Positions 41,394 through 53,332 are shown, counted from the first letter of the stretch. The stretch: 64,000 nucleotides of DNA from Calvatia gigantea (GCA_025093985.1 JACAAK010000004.1:2852001-2916000), one strand, 5' to 3'. Notes: generated by a model from the letters alone, not told the origin. A program made the numbers and translations.

Positions 41394-41600
41394 ACTTTTC
41401 AAAGACTTTTGGAATATCATCTGCAGCATGGGTGAAGCTTTGAAGTCCTATTCACGTGACACAACCAAAAGAAAAAAAAAAAGATGGAGGCCGAGTTAAT
41501 AATTCAATCGCTGGCCTATCTTCCAGCTTCCAATGTGCATCTCACCCACTTCCTCATAGCACTCGATTCTGTCGCCTACTTTGCGTGTATTTTATTCAAG

Positions 41601-44600
41601 ATGAACATTGCACATCCATTGCCTTCAACCGTCACAAGTATTGGCTTTTCATTTCTCACGACACAAGATATCCGTCGCATTTCCGTGAAACAAATTGTCA
41701 ACCCTACGCTTCTCGATGATCTAAACAGGCCAAACGTTGGTGGTCTATATGATCCCGCTCTTGGGCCAAGTGATCGCTCAGACATGTGAGTTGCAAGCAA
41801 ATCACACCATGAACGTCGATAGAACTCCTGGTTCGCATAGTTGCGCGACATGTCGGCTCACATATTTCACTTGTCCCGGACATTATGGGCACATTGAGCT
41901 CCCAGCACCTGTATTCCATCCACTTTTTATGGGGAATATGTATAATCTCTTGCGAGGATGTTGTATGTTCTGTCACCGGTTCAAAATGAGCCGCACAGTG
42001 GTACGCTGTCCAACAAAGTTGTTATCGAATTGTATACTCACGCTTATGTAGCTATGCAAATATATTGCCAAGCTCCGGCTGCTCGAGAGGGGGTTGCTGG
42101 AAGCTGCACAGTGTGTTGATGATATCCAGATACGGGTACGGAAAAACAAAACGAAAACGAAGGGCGGGGAGGACGGTGAAGAAGGTGCTGGAGCGACTGA
42201 CGACGTTGGCCTCCCAGACGAGACGCCACAAGAATTCATGGCCAGGATCAACCTCTATGTTGCAATTCATCTATCCCGAGCCAAAGGAAGTACACGCGAC
42301 AATTACAAAGACGGGTTGGTGTATCAAGCTCGTAAAGAACTTATCAATGACTTCCTCAAAAATACTATTCTCAAGAGGTGTCAAAATGGGGATTGTAACT
42401 CGTGGGTCCACGATACAACTCGCACCAAGCTCGACTAACATTACTCGCAGAATAGGATACACCTATCGTAAGGAGGGTTATACCAAAATCATTGAATACG
42501 ACCTTTCTGCAAAACAGAAAGGCTCATTACCAAGAAGACGCCCTGATGTATTGCTAGCTGAGAAATCAGGCAGTTTCGTTCCACAACAAGCGAAGCTTGA
42601 CTCCGATATTGAAATGGATGAGTCACAAGCCGGAGAAAGTGATGAATTAGACGAAGAGGAATCAGATGAAGAGATCGTGGACACAGTGGGTCTTGGAAAG
42701 AGCATGTTTGACACAGATGCTCGAGATAGCCAACTCCCCAGGGCAGCCAACGGTCGATTGAAAACAGCAAGGGGTCGTAACGAACGAGTTGTAGCACCTG
42801 AAGAATGTCGTGCCCACCTACGTCGCCTCTTCCGCAACGAAGCTGTCGTTTGCTCCCTTATCTTCGGTCGCCACGGTCCTTTCGCACCGCTCTCTCGCGA
42901 AGAACTCAGTCCCGCCTCTGCAGACATGTTTTTCATGGAAGTTATCCCCGTCTCCCCGACCCGGTTCCGTCCCCCAGCTAAGATGGGTGATACACTATTC
43001 GAGCACCCGCAGAATGAGCTTTTGTCGAGGGTTTTGGCAACTTCATATCGTATGAGGGACGTCAACGTCGAGCTACGGGCGCTGCAACAGAAGAAGGATG
43101 GGCCTGCCGATGAGAATCACCGCAGAACGCTACTAGCCTCTCTCCTGGAGCGCCTAGTCCAGCTCCAGGTGAACGTCAACAGTTTCATTGACAGTAGCAA
43201 AAATCCACAGCCTATGCGACAGGGCAAGCTGCCTCCAGCTGGTGTCAAACAGGGGCTGGAGAAAAAGGAGGGACTTTTCCGTAAACACATGATGGTACGT
43301 TCTGCTTAGGTTAATCATCAACGATACTTGGTGTTAATTTCTGCCAGGGAAAACGCGTCAACTACGCAGCGCGCTCGGTTATCTCACCCGACGTAAATAT
43401 TGAGCCCAACGAAATTGGTATTCCGCCAGTGTTCGCTCGCAAGCTCACGTTCCCTGAACCGGTCACCCCCGCCAACTTCCATGAAATGCGTCAACGTGTG
43501 ATCACAGGGCCCTACGGGTACCCTGGTGCAAGTATGGTTGAATACGAAGATGGTCACCAGCAGTCTTTGGTACGCATTTTACCTCGTTCAGACCCAAATT
43601 GTCCTGTATGTTGAGGTTTCTGGCTAGGACAAACTTACTGCTGAGCAAAGAACAGCGATAGCCAACCAACTCCTTACTCCTCAAGGAGGAGAACACGCTA
43701 CAGGGGGTAGGGGTGGCCTTCATACAAGGACACCTGCCATCAACAAGAAGGTGTACCGACATCTTAAGGATGGCGATATTTTGATCCTCAATCGTCAACC
43801 AACCTTACACAAACCCAGTATGATGGCTCACAAGGCGAAGGTGTTGGCTGGGGAGAAGACAATTCGTATGCACTATGCCAACTGGTTCGTTTTGCATTAA
43901 TCGTCAAATTTACATCCTGCTAATTAAAGTTTGTCAAGCAACTCATATAATGGCGAGTACCTTATATCTCGAATTGATTCTACACATCTTAACAAGCTCA
44001 ACCTCAGCTGATTTTGATGGTGATGGTTAAGTCTACTCCCCCTTTTTAAATTGGACAGTGAAATGACGTGTATATTAAAGAGATGAACATCCACTTCCCT
44101 CGTACGTTGTATCGCATAACTTAGACATACGACCCACCTAACCCCCTTTTGCATAGAAAACCAGGTTGCAAGGGCGGAAGCTGCGATGATCGCCAATACT
44201 GACAACCAATACCTTGTCCCGACATCTGGTAATCCGTTGCGTGGCTTGATTCAGGATCATGTCGTGGCTGGGGTTTGGGTGACCAATCAAGATACCTTCT
44301 TCACTCGAGAAGAATATTTCCAGCTAGTTTATGGAGCCCTCCGACCTGAAGATGAAAAATCTTGTGCGACAGGCCGCTTAGAGATTTTGCCTCCGACTAT
44401 TTGGAAACCCAAGCCACTGTGGACAGGCAAACAGATCGTGAGCGCACCCACTTATCATAAATTTCATACTTAAAGATTCGTTTAGATATCGACCGTCCTG
44501 AAGAACATCACTCCGTCTCGATCCAAAGGCCTCAACCTTAATGCAAAGACAAAGGTGCCAGGCTTCCTATGGGGGAAGGACTCCAAGGAAGACAAGGTTA

Positions 44601-47600
44601 TCTTCATGGACGGCGAGCTTTTGTGCGGCGTTCTTGACAAGGCAGCATTTGGCGCCAGTGACTATGGCCTAGTCCATTCTGTTTATGAACTCTACGGTGC
44701 CGACGTCGCCGGGAGGCTTCTTGGTGTCCTTAGTCGTTTGTTCACCAAGCTCTTACAACATCGCGCCTTCACGTGCAGAATGGATGATCTCATCCTCACG
44801 CCCGAGGGAGATCGTAAACGTAACGAGCTTCTAGAGAACGGGAAGAATTGGGGGACAGAGGGGGCCATCGAGAACTTCCCGTCCCTCAAGGATATGCGCA
44901 CAAAGGATATTCCAGCAGCTTTAGAGTCCCTACTTTTGGACGTCTTGCGCGATGACAACAAGATGGCAGGCCTTGATATGACTGTCAAAACCAAGCTTTC
45001 GAAACTCACATCCTCGATATCCGACGCATGTTTGCCGCACAAATTATTGCGCAAATTCCCTCACAATAACATGCAGATGATGACTCAGTCCGGTGCTAAA
45101 GGCTCTGCCGTCAACGCTCGTCAAATTTCTTGCGGTTTAGGTCAGCAGGAATTGGAAGGCCGCCGTGTACCCGTCATGGTTAGCGGAAAGACACTCCCAT
45201 CGTTCCGCCCCTTTGAGACGAGGGCCATTGCGGGTGGTTACGTCGCAAGCCGTTTCCTGACTGGTATCAGACCCCAGGAATTCTACTTCCATTGCATGGC
45301 AGGCCGTGAAGGTCTTATTGACACTGCCGTCAAGACCTCCCGATCAGGCTACCTTCAGCGCTGCCTCATCAAGCACCTAGAAGGCGTCCGCGTTCATTAT
45401 GATCACACTGTCCGAGGAAGCGACAACTCGGTGTACCAGTTCACGTATGGTGGTGATGCGTTGGACGTAACGAAGCAGAAGCACCTGTACCAATTCGACT
45501 TCATCGCACAGAATGAGGAATCATTGGTTAGGCAATTACGACCTCATATTGTAGCCGACGTGGTAGATGATTCAACGGCCATATCGTACATGAAGAAAGT
45601 GCTAAAGAGGTCTGCGGAGCGGCCACAGAGAGGTGGGCGGTCGAAGCGAGACAAGTACGATCCTGCCTTGGCGATTTATAGCCCCAGTCGGTTCCTGGGT
45701 GCAACGTCTGAGCAGTTTGCGTTAGCAGTGGAGCGCTATATCAAGACCAACCCGAGCAAACTATTGTTATCCAAGAAGGAGAAGAACGAGGAAGTACTGA
45801 TGAGCAGGCAAGAGAAGATAGAGGCGTACTATTTCAGGTTGTTGATGAACGTCAAGTATATGCGCAGCTTAGTGGAGCCCGGCGAAGCGGTTGGATTATT
45901 GGCTTCGCAAGGGTGTGTTATGACCGATCTTTCCTTTTACACGATTCATTCAACCGTTCAATATATAGCGTTGGTGAACCTTCGACGCAGATGACACTTA
46001 ACACCTTCCATTTCGCTGGTACGTTACAAATCTGCCTTGCTTTTTTTTGGGTGCCCCACTGACTTTCTACAGGGCACGGCGCAGCCAACGTTACCCTCGG
46101 TATTCCCCGTCTCCGTGAAATTGTCATGACCGCCTCGCAGAAACCCAAAACGCCCTCGATGACCATGAAGGTCCGTCCGGGTGTCCCTCTGGCTGACGTC
46201 GACCTTTTCTGCAAACGTGCCAGTCGCGTCGCCCTCTCCCAAGTCGTTGAGAACGTCGTTGTACGTGAATCGCCCAAAGTCGAAGGTCAGGCTCGGCGCA
46301 CGACCTTCAGTATCGATATCATATTCTTCCCCGAAGAAGAATATGTTTCGGAATACGACATCAAACCCCTCGACATTTTGAATGTGTTTTCTACCCGGTT
46401 CCCTTTGACCTTAAGGAAAGAAATCACGAATGAGATGAAGAGATTAGATGCTGATCTCCGGAGTCAAATTTCCGAATTGGGTAGAGGAAAGAAGGTTACT
46501 ACGGGCCAAGGTGAAGATCCAGATGGAGAGGATGAGGACGAAACACCAAGAAAAAAGAGGGGTGATGACGAAGAGAGCGAGATCGATGATGGTGATGCAG
46601 ATGATGCAAAGAGAGCGAGGCAGAAAAAACAAGCAGCGACGTATGAGAGTGATGAAGATGAGGACACGGACGAGGGTGACGGGGAGTTCGATGAAGCAGA
46701 AATTGAGGCTGCATTTACAGAAGATAATGAGAACGCGCTTGATGATTCTCGCGAGGGGAAGAAGAGGAAGAGGAAGAAGCCCTCGTCACTTGAGGAAGAA
46801 GCCGACCGGGTGGCAAGTGTCTTCATTTCACATTTGAAACATGCGACATCGTTTGAATTTACGCCGTTCAAATGTACATTTGAACTCGAGGTGAGCCATC
46901 AATTATTGATTTAGACTGGCGTTTTAACGAAATTTACTAGTTCACCACTGATATGCCGAAGCTCCTATTTGTGGGGATTGTGGAACGGACTTGTCGTGCG
47001 ACCATCATCCGTGAGATCCCTGGCATCGCAGATTGTTTCCAAGTAAAGGGTGACAGCGCAAAAGGGCAAGAGCCGGAGATTAAGGTCAGCCACCATCAAC
47101 TATTCCCTGTCATCCAATTTGCCTGATTTAGTTTCTCCGTGCCTTCTTGATCGCTTTCCGGCAAAGCTCACAACAAACGGATCTAACCTCCGCGGAATGT
47201 GGGAATTTGCATTAACGTCGGGAGAGAGCATTTTAGAAGACGAGGAGATCTATTCAAATGATATCTACGCAATTCTAAAAACGTATGGAGTGGAGATGGC
47301 TCGTGCGGCTATCTTGCGGGAGATGGGTGGAGTATTTGGGGCCTATAATATCCAGGTGGATAGGCGACATCTTGAATTGATTGCAGACTACATGGTGCGT
47401 CGTTCCGAAATCATGGCGGTTGTGTAAAGAGCTTATGGGGGGGTAGACGTTTGAGGGGGGCTACAAGCCGTTCAACCGAAAGGGTATCTCAACGAATCCA
47501 TCGCCGTTCCTCAAAGCATCTTATGAAACCACGGCTGCGTTCCTTTCGGATGCGACGCTGTACGGAGATTTCGACGATCTTTCAACACCATCTGGGAATA

Positions 47601-47662
47601 TTGTGCTTGGAAGGCCGAACGCGACAGGAACAGGGGTTTTCGATGTTGTTATGCCAGTGTGA
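41601..47662 (+). CDS. RPA190: DNA-directed RNA polymerase I largest subunit (A190)
   Basis: Catalytic subunit that makes rRNA precursor in the nucleolus. Starts [20 protein letters not shown]; zinc clamp [17 protein letters not shown] and [25 protein letters not shown]; the catalytic [17 protein letters not shown] split over four exons; trigger-loop and bridge region [59 protein letters not shown]; then [12 protein letters not shown] and [20 protein letters not shown]. An acidic Lys/Asp/Glu insert (about 46500-46800) is typical of A190. Last exon [20 protein letters not shown], ending GVFDVVMPV. Fifteen or so introns, three of them around micro-exons of 14, 18 and 21 nt (43939-44101), one with a GC donor. 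About 1670 residues. All key catalytic residues are present. Confidence 0.94.
43939..44101 (+). other. Micro-exon cluster of RPA190
   Basis: Three tiny exons, 43939-43952 (14 nt), 44008-44025 (18 nt) and 44081-44101 (21 nt), join in phase with the exons ending 43884 and starting 44157 to give [20 protein letters not shown]. The intron 43953-44007 starts GCGAGT rather than GT and ends CTCAG. The join is supported by exact restoration of the universally conserved active-site sequence. Confidence 0.85.
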
Positions 47663-47769
47663 GGGTACAGCGCTGTAGCATCGACGAGGACTGGCGAAAA
47701 GTAAACTAATATCTGTGAATATAGCTATCGATTCTGACTTTGATGCGTGACATATTTTCAACTCATCAA

Positions 47770-47782
47770 ACGCGTTACGTCA
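47770..47782. promoter_or_regulatory. Overlapping MCB (ACGCGT) and CRE-like (TTACGTCA) words
   Basis: ACGCGT at 47770-47775 is the MBF cell-cycle box of fungi, and TTACGTCA at 47775-47782 is a CREB/ATF-type site. Both lie about 145 bases upstream of the ATG of the unknown phospho-site-rich gene. Single short words can occur by chance. Confidence 0.35.
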
Positions 47783-47924
47783 CGCGATAGTGACAGGGTG
47801 GGAAAGTAAGGTGCCTATGGAACACCGAACACGCGGCACGGGCGGAAGTGTCCTTGTTCAAACGTTCAACTTGATAAATCACCGCGATCCGCTTTTCCTG
47901 AACTGCCGCGCTCCTTCAACAATT

Positions 47925-48523
47925 ATGTCCACACTTCATCCACTTCCTTCATCGAGGTCATCCCGAACTCCATCCCGTCGCACCCGGGGCCCGCTCCAGG
48001 AAATGCCTTTGGAGCAGTTTCTTCTTCCACAAAGCACGCTTAACACTCCATCCAAGCTTGGTTCAAGTACCAAGCGGCCCATTTCTCCTGGGACACCTGC
48101 GCTTTACAGCCCCGCAAAGCGTAGAATCCTCAACGAAGAGGGTCTATTCGCCATGAAAAGTCCTCTCTCCGCCCCTGCTTTCGCCCCTTCCGCAACCGCA
48201 TCCTCCAGCAAGCAATCTATCAAAACCCCGCAGTACTACCCTCAACAATATCAGCAAAGTGTGACCAGGTTCGTGGATGCATTGGCGGGGCCTGATAGTC
48301 CTGCCCGTAAGTTGGACTTTGGCGTGCCCAAGAATACTGCTGCCGGGAGTAGGACGCCTTCGCGGCGGTTGGAGGAGGAAAAAGCGCAAAGATTAACCCC
48401 CTCTCCCGAAATCAAAGCCAGATCACATTCGCGATTGAGGAACCTAGACGTGGAAGAAGACCCTTTCCCAACACAACCTCCCCAAACCCAGTCTCAGTCG
48501 CAATTTCAAAGCCATGTTATCCC

Positions 48524-48565
<42 letters not shown>

Positions 48566-49091
48566 GGCGGGGCCATCGGCACGTCTCGAATTCCTAACCG
48601 TTCCGCGTGAGCTTCCCCCTCCCATCGACCCTCAATCAGAACACTATCCTGGGTTCGTTGTTTATCAAGACCCACATCTTCTCCTTCCCACTCTCCGACT
48701 TGCCTCACCTGCGCCTCTACCCACACCTACCTCCATCCTAACGCCACTCGATAACCTCACCGATAATGACTCTTATATAGAGTTGATTGATGTGAGAGAG
48801 CTTGTGAAGGAGAACCTTCCACCGCCTCGAAAGGCTCGCAAAGTCGCGACAGTACCTATTCCTGAGAAGTCCCACCTCCTCTCACCTCCCAGCGCCAAAT
48901 CATCATCAGCTCCGGCAACCCCGCAGAGCGGGTTCCAACTGAAGGAGAGGGAGCCATCGACCTCTAGACAGCTGTCAACGTTTGGGGTTGGTATGGGTTC
49001 TGGACTAGGAAACACCCGAGGCACACCTTCCAGGGAGGACCGATGGGCGATGAGGAAGTTCCTTGAAGAAGAGGTTGATGGTGATGACTAA
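47925..49091 (+). CDS. Unknown Ser/Thr-Pro-rich disordered protein, single exon
   Basis: One uninterrupted frame of about 388 residues from the ATG at 47925 (MSTLHPLPSSRSSRTPSRRT); the frame extends further upstream without good start context. The N-terminus has a dense set of proline-directed phosphorylation sites (RTPSRR, TPSKLG, PISPGTPALYSPAKRRILNE) next to basic residues, as in CDK substrates. A poly-Ser run sits in the middle. The more ordered-looking blocks are QQSVTRFVDALAGPDSPARK, EHYPGFVVYQDPHLLLP and LTDNDSYIELIDVREL VKENLPPPRKARK. It ends REDRWAMRKFLEEEVDGDD. I do not recognise the family. The composition and an upstream MCB word would suit a cell-cycle regulator of the Whi5/Nrm1 kind, but no diagnostic motif was established. 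Intronless structure is unusual for this window. Confidence 0.7.
48525..48564 (+). repeat. (TCA)n microsatellite coding poly-Ser
   Basis: An almost pure TCA tract encoding about 14 consecutive Ser residues in the unknown protein at 47925-49091. Likely length-variable between strains. Confidence 0.9.
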
Positions 49092-49789
49092 AAAGATACC
49101 TTTGACCATAAATTCACAGAAGGCGATTGAATGGCCCTATCCGCTTCACAATATCATCCCTCGGCTCCTCTAGCATCATCACTTGGCCTGCGCACGCGTA
49201 CTCAATCTTCTTTCGATCATCACCCCTAATTTCTGAATAAATCTCCTTCCTCATTTCTTTCATTTTTCAGTCCTATTCTTCACCTGGGTATATCTCCCCA
49301 TCCGTGTATTGTATAGAGTCTCATTTTCCACTCTCTCTGTTGTCATGAAATACCGACGTTCCTTCTATTTCTCAAACCATCTCATGCTTTTTTCTCCCTC
49401 ATCCATCTGTATGACAATGGTGCTTTCAGTTGATCTCTAAGGCCGTTTCTTTTTCCACTGTGTATTTCGGTTGCTTTGGGCTACTTATTCGTACCATATC
49501 TTGTCTGTCAATGGGGGTTCTTATTTTTAAAATAATTTAACAATCGTCAATAAGTATGCCGGGACTGATAATAGATTGTCAAGTACAAAGAGCTCACATG
49601 TGTGATGCCATGGTCCTCGCGTGCGAAGAAAGAAGGTCAGTGCCACCTGGCTGAGAACGGGATTCCGCCTGTCGTTAAGGCGGCCACGGCCAAGCCCTTT
49701 CCTGCTCGCCGTCCTTGTAAACAATTACCATCGTAAGTGAGCGGGCCACTGATAATACCCGAACGTCAGAATGTAACTCAAGAGATTAG
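49092..49789. other. Intergenic, no gene seen
   Basis: About 700 bases. The left part is T/C-rich and looks like 3' untranslated sequence; the right part must carry the promoter of the mitochondrial-looking gene. Short open stretches exist but none has coding character. Confidence 0.45.
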
Positions 49790-50227
49790 ATGCTATCAGC
49801 CGCCCTCCGCCGGGTCGGAACTGCAGTCGCAAACCGTCGGTACCTTCGCACGACGGTGCCTTGGTACACAACAACGCCTAACGAAGGAGGCAATATCCCC
49901 AACCCAAGTGTCTCACACACCACCGATTCATATGCGAAAGATGTAGACAATACCCCTGCTGCAGATCAGCAGGTCCATCGGGTTGATTCGCTCAGTGAGA
50001 ACGTGCAGAAGCCATACGAAGCTCCATCCGGACAATGGAGCAGGGCAGGAACTAAGACGTCGGAATACACGAACACGAATAAGAGCGATCAACCATATGC
50101 TCCGCGGGAGCCCGAAGGAGAGAAACAGGGGTATGGGGCGACGAAACCTTGGGCAGAGGATAAGGGGAAGGAGACTAGCCATCCCGGGCAGGGGCCCGCG
50201 GGTTCCGATGCTGGTGGAAGGCGTTGA
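49790..50227 (+). CDS. Small predicted mitochondrial protein of unknown function
   Basis: Single exon of 145 residues. The N-terminus MLSAALRRVGTAVANRRYLR is an amphipathic Arg-rich presequence with no acidic residues. The rest is hydrophilic and disordered, with repeated short motifs (YEAPSGQWSRAG, TNTNKSDQPYAPREPEGEKQ) and a Gly-rich end (AGSDAGGRR). Proteins of this look are common in Agaricomycetes, but I cannot name a family. The gene lies just left of the duplicated FAL1/TMA22 stretch. Confidence 0.6.
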   Translation: MLSAALRRVGTAVANRRYLRTTVPWYTTTPNEGGNIPNPSVSHTTDSYAKDVDNTPAADQQVHRVDSLSENVQKPYEAPSGQWSRAGTKTSEYTNTNKSDQPYAPREPEGEKQGYGATKPWAEDKGKETSHPGQGPAGSDAGGRR

Positions 50228-50436
50228 GGCAGCAAATCTTGTTAGGGTTTTATGTGCTTAGTTTCAAATGTATGAATGGACTCTCTTGTATTATGATTGG
50301 TTTCACCAGCTTCATTATTCAACGTCAACTTCAATGCTCAAGCGTTCAACGTTCATTCTTGCCTGGTGGGAACCTCCTGTCATTACAAAGATAAAATAAG
50401 ATCCGGGGGGGGGGGGGGCCTGATAGGCATAACTAC

Positions 50437-50600
50437 AGGTATCACACTTCCATCGCCATCTTTGCAACCAGTAGGTAGGAAGGATCACAAACCGTCACCC
50501 CCCTTGCTCCAGAGCGATGAACAGCGGCAGTAGAAGGCGGGCCAGCCCCTGAGTCCCGACCTCCCGTTAAAGTCCTGGAATGTGCTGCTATGTGGGCCGT
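50437..50600 (+). pseudogene. 5' fragment of TMA22 (truncated duplicate)
   Basis: Matches, with many substitutions, the 5' flank and first exon of the intact TMA22 gene at 52536-52700. Both share TATCACACTT, then AGGAAG...CA.CACC, then CCTCCCGTTRAAGTC. The start codon has become GTAG (AGTAGGTAGG against AAATGGGCAGG) and the frame carries stops (DEQRQ then stop). Nothing after the first exon is present; the sequence passes into the FAL1-like copy. It is a non-functional remnant. Confidence 0.7.
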
Positions 50601-50688
50601 GAGTATGGAAATGTGTGGATACGAATAATCCAGAGAAATATTGTAACAAAAGAACACAAGAGCAAGAAGGCAAGCAGACAGATGAGGT

Positions 50689-52158
50689 TTAAATCAGTTC
50701 TGCAGCATTCACTGGCATTTCATCCTGGGATGAAGGAGTTAGGAATCTGAATGCGCATTTAGTCATTCTCATGAAGACTTACAATGTGTGTGCTGTAGAA
50801 TTGTTCTGTACGAGTAAGGTAATGATTTAGTAGGGCCTCGTGCTGGCTAGAACTGGGCTATGTACGTACCAATATCACGAAGGATACGAACGTCATCGAC
50901 TGTCACGAGCTGCAAAAGGTCACCTTAGAGGCACTCCAGGCTCGGACTGAATAGATGACTCACACTGATCGCCACACCCTTGCGACCAAACCGTCCTAAC
51001 CGACCAATTCTGTGAATAGAGCTCTCGCGATTACTGGGTGCCGTAGCGTCAAGGGCGGCCACATAAGGTAAAGAAAAGAACGAACTTACGCAGGGAGATC
51101 GCAGTTGATGACGAGGGAAACTTGTTGAACGTCGATACTCCGCGCCCACGCATCGGTGGTGATTAAGACACGCCTGAACATAACTTTAACTCAAGGCAAA
51201 GGGATTGATGCATTCCCCTCGACGTACGATGTACCATTGCGAAATTCGGTCATGACGGTATCCCATTCTTTTTGCACCATGTCTCCATGCAGCGAGGACA
51301 CAGTAAAGTTTGAAGCACGCATCTTCTCCGTCAACCAGTCCACCTGAACGATGTGAAGAAGTGGTCGCCACTATCGACAGGGAAGGCATACCTTTCGACG
51401 AGTATTACAGAAGATGACGGTTTGTGTGATTCTTAACATATCGAAAGGATAGCGAAGGGCGTCGAGCTTCCAATCCTCGTTCTCCACTGCCACCAAATAG
51501 ATGTCATTAATCTGATCCTTGAATCCCTTGCTGAGTAGCTCGTCAGCTTCGTCAAGGACGAGCATTTTGATGTTCCGCGTCCGTAGTTTTCGTCGCCTGA
51601 TCATGTCGAACACGCGAGCTGCCCATACTCGAGTTTTCTGATGTCCTCGCCAACGGAAGTTCCCCCAATGCATGCGTGGCACTGCACGTTCATATAGTCG
51701 CCCAGTGCTAATACGACGGATTGAATTTGTGTCGCAAGTTGGCGGTTTGGGGAGAGGACGAGGGCCTGTGTTTCACGGACGGTGACAACGATGCGTTGTA
51801 GGATGGCAATAGAGAATGTCGTAGTTTTACCAGTGCCAGTTTGAGTCTGGGAAATGACATCGCGACCTTAGATGATGGGGAGAATAGCTCGCTGCTGAAT
51901 CGCGGAGGGCCTTTCGAGGTCTGAAACAGGCCCCCCTCTGCATTGTGGGGCGGTGAAGAGGGAATTTTTGACTCACTGTAAGCACGTATACCCCGCAGAA
52001 GATCTTCCCTGAGGCCGAGGTCGTCGAATGTTAAGATGACGGAAACGGCTTCCGAGGACTCAAATACTAGTTTCTGGTGTTCAAGGTGAGTACTGAGCAG
52101 ACAAAGTTTGTGCGGGCGACAGACCTCATCCTCAAATTTTGGAGCTGGCTCTGGACAT
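50689..52158 (-). pseudogene. Decayed duplicate of the FAL1/eIF4A-III helicase
   Basis: Collinear with the intact gene at 60381-62013 and same orientation, including 3' flank and the last exon (ending [19 protein letters not shown] with TAA at 50689-50691). Recognisable pieces: [20 protein letters not shown], a Walker A still reading [30 protein letters not shown] with [16 protein letters not shown]. Breaks: the stretch holding the GTPGR motif is lost (text jumps from KTRVWAA to RVFDM); a deletion of about 50 codons removes the SATLP motif III region, joining DQINDIY to [10 protein letters not shown]; the frame is broken in several places; the first exon is altered (start equivalent at 52158). 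The copy cannot make a working helicase. It may still be transcribed. Confidence 0.85.
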
Positions 52159-52578
52159 TTTTGCATGGTACTAGCTATCGGGGCTGAGACAGTGGTTTGC
52201 GTATCTGATGGGTTGAACTGTGACCAGATCGATTGGGAGGGAAATGATTCAAACCTTAAGTACTTATGGCAAAGCTTAACAAGCTTAGCCTTTGGTTACG
52301 GCTCAGCGCTCGGCCTAGAGCAGAACTGGTAGCTCTGACTAAAGTGGCCCAATTGTGTAGGTATTAGGAACAAGGACATGGAAAGTAGCTGGTTCAAAGT
52401 TGCGTCCTAGAGTGTCGATGCCCTTCCTCGACGACATCCGGGTAACTCAGTATTGGAGTTAATTGGAGTTAAGTGGGTGGTTGTTGTTCTGTGGTCATTT
52501 TAAGATAAGATAAGATGGCTGAATGATCAACGTAATCACAAGTATCACACTTGCACCACCACCTCTACTGTCGATCAA
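52159..52578. other. Gap between FAL1 remnant and TMA22
   Basis: About 420 bases containing the TMA22 promoter. Small direct repeats are visible: TAAGATAAGATAAGAT at 52501-52516 and TTGGAGTTAATTGGAGTTAA near 52453. No coding sequence is supported. Confidence 0.4.
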
Positions 52579-53332
52579 ATGGGCAGGAAGAATCGCGCAC
52601 CATCACCTCCTTCTGCACCAGAGCCAGAAGCTATTGCGACAGAAGGGGAACCAGCGCCCGAACCCCGGCCTCCCGTTGAAGTCTTGTACTGCACTGGTAT
52701 GTAGATCAGCCCTTCGACGAACCCCGGAACTCAGTGAGCACTAGTATGCACTTTCCCCCTTGAATATTGCGAGTTCGGGAGTAGTTTTACTCGATGTAAG
52801 GAATGGTTGAAGGAGAACAATCAGCCCCTTTTCGATAAATACTATTCTGAAGGTACCCGTCGTTTTCCTTCTTTCCTGAGTCATGGACTTGACCTATGCA
52901 ATTTCGTATCTAGAGGCATTACAAGCTAAGCTCGGAACCTTGAGCCTGGAACAACAAGTAAAACTCGAACAAGATGCTGCTAAGAAAGAGGCAAAAGCCG
53001 AAGCCAAGGCAGATGCAGCGCTCAAAAAGAAACTTGCATCCCAGGTCACAATCCGCCGTATTGAGCGCACAAAGCGCAAGCACGTCACTGCTATTCAAGG
53101 TCTCGAGGCTTTTGATATCGACCTCAAAAAAGCCGCCAAGCAGCTTGCTTCAAAATTTGCTACTGGCGCTTCGGTAACGAAGACACCGTCAGGTGGAGAA
53201 GAAATTATTGTCCAGGGCGACGTTGCAGATGAGGTCATGGAGCTGCTTGAGGAGAATGTTGGTGTGCTTAAGGGTGTACCGTCGGATAATATCGAAATCG
53301 TAGAGGAAAAAAAGAAAAAGAGTGGTGAGTGA
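52579..53332 (+). CDS. TMA22: Translation machinery-associated protein 22 (DENR / Tma22)
   Basis: Tma22 pairs with Tma20 (MCT-1) to recycle 40S subunits after termination. Three exons: MGRKNRAPSPPSAPEPEAIA ... PPVEVLYCT / VCTFPLEYCEFGSSFTRCKE, with the Cys set of the N-terminal zinc-binding module, then WLKENNQPLFDKYYSE / EALQAKLGTL. The C-terminal SUI1 domain is clear: VTIRRIERTKRKHVTAIQGL, EAFDIDLKKAAKQLASKFAT, GASVTKTPSGGEEIIVQGDV. It ends EEKKKKSGE. Introns 52698-52746 and 52852-52911 (approximate) are in phase. About 200 residues, the normal size. A truncated copy of its 5' end lies 2.1 kb to the left. Confidence 0.93.

Noticed and set aside
42478..43065. Ser-rich minus-strand open frame inside RPA190
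   Set aside because: Antisense to well-conserved A190 codons; composition mirrors the acidic insert on the plus strand.
48517..48726. Minus-strand frame with a run of Met
   Set aside because: It is only the complement of the TCA microsatellite.
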